From a virus: DNA of 26,973 nucleotides. The stretch lies in IMG/VR virus record IMGVR_UViG_3300004095_000011, positions 1 through 26,973 of that record. One strand, given 5' to 3'. Numbering within the stretch: the stretch's first letter is position 1; the number at the start of each line of letters is the position of its first letter. The position numbers and the translations under genes were made by a program. This document shows, in pieces, positions 23,356-26,973 of the stretch. The notes beneath the pieces were generated by a model, which did not search any database, had not been told where the DNA came from, and was given only the letters and a program-made list of their open reading frames with translations.

Positions 23356-23657
23356 TATTTTTCATCTCCTGTGAATATGCCTAGTATATCTTTTTCTTCA
23401 AGGATTAGATATTCTTCGTTGTTTAATTTAATAGGAAATCCGGCATATTTTGGATAAAATATAACGTCTCCCTCTGCTACTGGCATAGGTAAAACTGTAC
23501 CTTCGTCAGTTAATTTACCTGGACCTACAGCAAGAATAGTGCCCTTTGTTGGACGTTCTTGCGCATCTTGCGAAACAATAAGTCCGCTCTTAGTTTTTAA
23601 ATCGTCCTTAATTTTTTCAATAAGAACGCGATCTCTTATTGGTTTAAAGTTTTCCAT
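23355..23657 (-). CDS. groS: Co-chaperonin GroES (Hsp10)
   Basis: A 100-residue co-chaperonin, close to the usual 97. FKPIRDRVLIEKI is the family's first strand. A mobile loop at about 18-37 holds SGLIV, the counterpart of the GroEL-binding Ile-Val-Leu tripeptide, then TKGTILAVGPGKL, VAEGDVIFYPKYAG and EEYLILEEKDILGIF. It forms a heptameric lid on GroEL. Unlike T4 gp31, which is highly diverged and lengthened, this sequence looks like a bacterial GroES. The ATG has AGGAGAG upstream and a sigma70-like promoter just before. It is followed immediately by groEL, as in bacterial operons, so host-to-phage transfer of the pair is likely. Confidence 0.96.
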   Translation of the reverse strand: MENFKPIRDRVLIEKIKDDLKTKSGLIVSQDAQERPTKGTILAVGPGKLTDEGTVLPMPVAEGDVIFYPKYAGFPIKLNNEEYLILEEKDILGIFTGDEK

Positions 23658-23685
23658 TTGCTCTCCTAAAACAATAAATTTGTAC

Positions 23686-23713
23686 TTTATAATTTATCTA
23701 ACAGGTGTATCAA
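23686..23713 (-). promoter_or_regulatory. groS: Sigma70-like promoter for groES-groEL
   Basis: On the minus strand TTGATA (23713-23708) and TATAAA (23691-23686) are separated by 16 bases, each one mismatch from consensus. Transcription would start near 23679, leaving a leader of about 22 bases with AGGAGAG before the ATG. The same -10 region reads TATAAAGT, close to the late core, so late use is also possible. Confidence 0.45.
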
Positions 23714-23731
23714 TTTTTGACAAATTTGGCA

Positions 23732-24181
23732 CTAGATTAAATCTACTAAATCGAATACAGTTTGAAGTTTTGTACGAATAGTTTTTGAGCTAAAACTATT
23801 TCTAAGGCCCTGATGTAAGGGTTTAGGAGCACGGTCTATAGTTGCCCATGCCCACCCATAATGCTCGTCGCTCAGGCATGGAATAAATTCTTCTTCTATT
23901 ACACACAAATAAGTGTGAAAATTAAACACTTTATCATTGCTGACAAAAGTTTCAAGAGGAATTGTTTTAATTATTTCCGGACTTGGTCCAATTTCTTCAT
24001 TGATTTCACGCACTAAACCTTGCCAAGGAGTCTCGCCCTGAATGTTAGTACCACCTACTAATCCCCAAGTGCCTTCGTGTTTGCCGTGTGCTTTTTGTAG
24101 CAGTAAAAAACGTCGTGTAGATTTAGCATAAAATAATGCTCCACTACAAACTATCTGATCTTTTACAGTACTATTTTCCAT
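23732..24181 (-). CDS. Nudix hydrolase
   Basis: A 149-residue Nudix protein with a complete box at 44-66: G44-(x5)-E50-(x7)-R58-E59-I-N-E62-E63-I-G65, the pattern GX5EX7REUXEEXGU, where the Glu residues bind Mg2+. The final hydrophobic position is Pro. The fold begins with GALFYAKSTRRFLLLQKA and ends with a C-terminal helix. Members hydrolyse nucleoside diphosphates linked to other groups, such as ADP-ribose, NADH, dNTPs, FAD or capped RNA; the substrate is not readable here. It overlaps the preceding gp15-like gene by 19 bases and precedes the groES promoter by about 20 bases. T4 also carries a Nudix enzyme (NudE), but similarity beyond the box cannot be judged. Confidence 0.92.
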   Translation of the reverse strand: MENSTVKDQIVCSGALFYAKSTRRFLLLQKAHGKHEGTWGLVGGTNIQGETPWQGLVREINEEIGPSPEIIKTIPLETFVSNDKVFNFHTYLCVIEEEFIPCLSDEHYGWAWATIDRAPKPLHQGLRNSFSSKTIRTKLQTVFDLVDLI

Positions 24182-25665
24182 TGTGCGGCAGTATATTCAC
24201 CTTCGAAACTCTTAACCCATGAAACACTGTTCCATAAGTATTGTATTCCAGTGTATATATTCGTTTGCCACACTAAGGCATTGTGATCGTGAGTTGAATC
24301 AAACACCACGTGCCACTCTGAACCAGTCCACTCTATTATATCATTTGCCACAGCAACTAATGCGCCCCATTCGTGCGCAGGTTCTTCATTAATTGTTGCT
24401 CCAATATCTTCTACTAACAAATAACGTGTACCTACCGCTACAGTTACGTTAGGAGGATTAACTTCGTTATGGGGACGATGAGGATTAAATGTTTGCGGAT
24501 TTATAATTGCGTCAAATGTACCAGGGCTACTAGGTCTATAACTAGTACTGGCATTATAATGCTCTGTATCAGAATCTAAATAACCATTACTGTCAATACC
24601 AGTATTTGTTGTTAAGGTATCATCGTTCCAATTAACAGTTAGCACAGTATAGTCTAATGGATTAAGAGCAATAGTACCTACTACATAACTACCATTTGGT
24701 TGTTGTAAGAATAATTGACTAGAACCTGCTACATATTTTCCAGGATACTGACTAAACACTTCTAACCAATTAATACCAGGACCCTGTCTAATACCAGCTT
24801 CTAAACTAGGTTCTGGTGGAATAACACTTTCGTGTGGTCCTAACAATAATGCTTGGCCTACTCCTTGTGGGTTATTATAAACTTGTATCTTATAACCGGT
24901 AACAGTTGTTGTGGTAGTGCTTAATATATCAGTTAATGTTGTAGTTGGATCTAAAGGATCTCGACCTAATCCAGCAATATATGTTCCGCTAGTAACACTA
25001 CCGCCATACATATTGGCAATAATTTTAGTAACAACACCAAGATGTTTAACCTTAACTGGCGGACTAATCCAAGCAGGAGTACTTACAGTTAGTGTAGCAA
25101 TATCAATAGGTGTATCATTTCCAACAGGAACTGTACGACTATCCCAGTTGATATCTTCTAAATTTAATACTGTTAAACTAGTCCAGTCAATATAGTTGTC
25201 TGTAGTTTGTAATTCTAAACTAGGATTAAACAATACTAAAATTTGTTCAAGTATTTGTAATTTTTGATCTGTACTGCTTGACCAAATATCTACTTTCATT
25301 TTTAATTGAAATGGTGTAGGCATTATACGTTCAACTGTATAATTTTTACCCTGTGTATTAAGATATTGTGTGCCGTCAGAATTAATGTCTCTTTCTCTAA
25401 TATGAACTTTATCTACGAAAGTTTGATCAGCTAGTCGATCTCTATCTAATTTTAATTCTGTTACATATACACTAATGCGCGGCACACTATTAACCGCATT
25501 TTCGCTATTTTGTCTAATAATACTAGCGGCTTGTCTGTCAGCATCTCCGTACACAACTGGTATACGATGTAGTGTTCCGTCACCATATTTGACCACAAAG
25601 TTACTAAACACACGAATTGTTTGTGTGATATATCTTCTTATCTGTCCGTCATAAAACCATTGCAT
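24163..25665 (-). CDS. T4 gp15-like tail sheath stabiliser / tail completion protein
   Basis: A 500-residue protein whose first 230 residues match the gp15 pattern. The N-terminus is WFYDGQIRRYITQTIRVFSN (T4: FYNSSFRRY...LFSNI). Then come RIPVVYGDADRQ, SVPRISVYVTEL, MPTPFQLKMKVDIWSS (T4: PSPIKMIYELSIF), QILEQILVLFNPSLEL and finally a strand leading to WISPPVK (T4: WMYPPV). gp15 forms the hexameric ring that caps the tail tube and sheath and joins the head. T4 gp15 is 272 residues, so the C-terminal half here is an extra Thr/Asn/Pro-rich beta region of unknown role, possibly a decorated extension. The ATG overlaps the upstream gp14-like stop by one base (TAATG). Confidence 0.85.
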   Translation of the reverse strand: MQWFYDGQIRRYITQTIRVFSNFVVKYGDGTLHRIPVVYGDADRQAASIIRQNSENAVNSVPRISVYVTELKLDRDRLADQTFVDKVHIRERDINSDGTQYLNTQGKNYTVERIMPTPFQLKMKVDIWSSSTDQKLQILEQILVLFNPSLELQTTDNYIDWTSLTVLNLEDINWDSRTVPVGNDTPIDIATLTVSTPAWISPPVKVKHLGVVTKIIANMYGGSVTSGTYIAGLGRDPLDPTTTLTDILSTTTTTVTGYKIQVYNNPQGVGQALLLGPHESVIPPEPSLEAGIRQGPGINWLEVFSQYPGKYVAGSSQLFLQQPNGSYVVGTIALNPLDYTVLTVNWNDDTLTTNTGIDSNGYLDSDTEHYNASTSYRPSSPGTFDAIINPQTFNPHRPHNEVNPPNVTVAVGTRYLLVEDIGATINEEPAHEWGALVAVANDIIEWTGSEWHVVFDSTHDHNALVWQTNIYTGIQYLWNSVSWVKSFEGEYTAAQWKIVL

Positions 25666-26973
25666 TATAAATCCGCCTTAGGTCTAAGAACCTGACTAAG
25701 GCTCTGTCTTTGTTCTTCTCTACTGTTGTACAATTTAATAGTCCATTGACCAGCAAATGGAATTGTTTGCTGTACTGGGTTATTATTTACATCTGGCACA
25801 GTTGGTAATTGTATTCTTATTTTGTTACTCATAACACCAGTTGGACTTGTGTAACTATAACTTACAAACAAATTTGGATAATCTGCTAACGCAAAAGATA
25901 ATTTTTCTGTCGACAAACTAATTACCACATAAGGTGTAAGATGGAAATTGGCATAATCAATAGTAGTATTAACTACAGTAGCATCTTTTGCCAAGTTAAC
26001 AAAATCACTAGCTAACTCATTATTATATGTATATTCTACATTATTAATGAATCCAGTCTTCTGTGTATTGCGTGTATCGTTGTTAGTCATGTTCATGCGT
26101 ACAGCATCTTCAACAGCAATCCATCCGTTACTATCGGCATCAAATCTATAAAGTCTGTTAGGCAACATATCTACACGTAAGAAGAAATCGTTGTTAGCAG
26201 GCAAGCTAGGAAATTGAATTCCAAAACCAAACGCATAACCATTGACTGGATATCCATCGCCTACTAAGTAGCCTTGATAACCGGTACGTAATGGAACACC
26301 GTCTTGTGCGCTAGCTAACGATCCTCCGCTAGCATTCATTGTTCCCGAGTCTACAGTTTGTAATGTAGTAGTGCCGCCATTCTCTGCCGCAAGTGTGTAG
26401 AATTGTCTAGTTTCATATCCGCTCTTAGGTGCGTCAATTTCTGCTTGAGCAACAACAGCATCGTTAAGTTGTAGTTCTTTGTTGAATGTACTGAGTAAGT
26501 CTTTAAGAGTTGCTCCGCTAGCAACAGGATCACCGTTAATGTCTGTAGCTGGCGCATTTAAAATCTGAGCAAATTGTTGGCTATCTGTTACACGTTTTAA
26601 TTTTAATCTATACAAATGAGGAAACCATGTTTGACTGAAACCCTCGCTAGCACGACCTACATCCTCAATAACATAATACCTTGGTAAACTCACATCCGCA
26701 TCATTAAGCGCAAAGTCGTCTCGTAAATGCGGCAATTCTAAAACGTCACCACTAATAGGTTTACGACCAATATAGTTAATGAAATCATTAATATGTACAG
26801 TCATAAAAAGTGTGTCGTTATCAATAAACAGACCAAATTGACTTAGGTTAAAGTCAATATTTTGTACATTATAAATTCCACGAATTCTATAAATTTGACT
26901 ATCGTAAGTTCTGTCGCGATTTTCTAAAAATAGCAAATCTTGTATGTTTGTAACCGCAGTTGAAGCATAGTTT
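25665..26973 (-). CDS. T4 gp14-like neck protein (5' end outside window)
   Basis: The frame stays open to the right edge (about 436 residues seen), so this is a partial protein; a TTG at 26936 is not its start. FNLSQFGLFIDNDTLFMTVHIND is followed by RKPISGDVLELPHL, then RYYVIEDVGR and FPHLYRLKLKRVTDSQQF. This order resembles T4 gp14: a FG-x-Q-x-x-DE strand, a KEGDLIYFP turn and a strand before a partner contact. gp14 and gp13 form the neck that joins head and tail, next to gp15 in T4, and the adjacent gene here is gp15-like. T4 gp14 is 256 residues, so this version has added C-terminal beta-rich sequence. The match is by pattern and synteny, so moderate confidence. Confidence 0.6.
   Translation of the reverse strand, partial: NYASTAVTNIQDLLFLENRDRTYDSQIYRIRGIYNVQNIDFNLSQFGLFIDNDTLFMTVHINDFINYIGRKPISGDVLELPHLRDDFALNDADVSLPRYYVIEDVGRASEGFSQTWFPHLYRLKLKRVTDSQQFAQILNAPATDINGDPVASGATLKDLLSTFNKELQLNDAVVAQAEIDAPKSGYETRQFYTLAAENGGTTTLQTVDSGTMNASGGSLASAQDGVPLRTGYQGYLVGDGYPVNGYAFGFGIQFPSLPANNDFFLRVDMLPNRLYRFDADSNGWIAVEDAVRMNMTNNDTRNTQKTGFINNVEYTYNNELASDFVNLAKDATVVNTTIDYANFHLTPYVVISLSTEKLSFALADYPNLFVSYSYTSPTGVMSNKIRIQLPTVPDVNNNPVQQTIPFAGQWTIKLYNSREEQRQSLSQVLRPKADL

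Noticed and set aside
21661-23657. groES-groEL as host contamination or a misassembled contig
   Set aside because: The operon is embedded without a gap between a Nudix gene coupled to a phage gp15-like gene and a terminator shared with a phage tail gene; base composition and codon style match the neighbours by eye.
1-26973. CRISPR arrays, tRNAs, insertion sequences or integration sites
   Set aside because: No regularly spaced direct repeats outside coding glycine tracts, no cloverleaf-like segment in the short spacers, and no transposase or integrase motifs were found on reading both strands.

Overview
The window looks like part of a contractile-tailed, T4-like bacteriophage genome. The anchors are a tail-fibre operon on the left (fibre proteins, an S74 intramolecular chaperone and three glycine-rich adhesin-type proteins), a phage tail assembly chaperone near 21.1-21.6 kb, and T4 gp15-like and gp14-like tail-completion and neck proteins on the minus strand at the right edge. 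The DNA is AT-rich except in the glycine-rich genes. Genes are tightly packed, with many ATGA or TAATG stop/start overlaps, and several late-promoter-like NATAAATA boxes are present. The gene content resembles marine or freshwater T4-like viruses such as cyanophages and their relatives; the host cannot be fixed from this window.

Layout. (1) 2-5306, plus strand: structural and tail-fibre genes, the first cut by the left edge. (2) 5336-6073, plus: SGNH-hydrolase-like protein. (3) 6056-21112: an island of oxidative tailoring enzymes with four flavin-dependent (tryptophan-type) halogenases, eleven 2-oxoglutarate/Fe(II) oxygenase-like proteins (one fused to an HD-like domain, one with a degraded active site) and two related proteins of unknown function flanking one halogenase. 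The island changes strand repeatedly: minus 9625-6056, plus 9676-11439, minus 13542-11432, plus 13581-14195, minus 18943-14175, plus 19063 onward. Divergent junctions are short and carry promoter-like boxes; convergent gene ends overlap. (4) 21136-21597, plus: tail assembly chaperone, followed by a bidirectional terminator hairpin. (5) 26973-21661, minus: gp14-like, gp15-like, Nudix hydrolase, groES and groEL, with a sigma70-like promoter before groES.

How the genes may work together (inference). The fibre, neck and chaperonin genes belong to virion assembly and host recognition. The island looks like a halogenation and hydroxylation pathway carried inside the structural region. Its substrate is unknown: it could be a host metabolite, a surface glycan, or the virion's own fibre proteins. 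Flavin halogenases need reduced FAD and no flavin reductase is visible here, so the host or another part of the genome would have to supply it.

No stretch over 300 bases lacks a gene. The largest gaps are 18944-19062 (leaders of two divergent operons), 23658-23731 (groES leader and promoter) and 21598-21660 (terminator). No tRNA, CRISPR array, transposase or integrase was seen.
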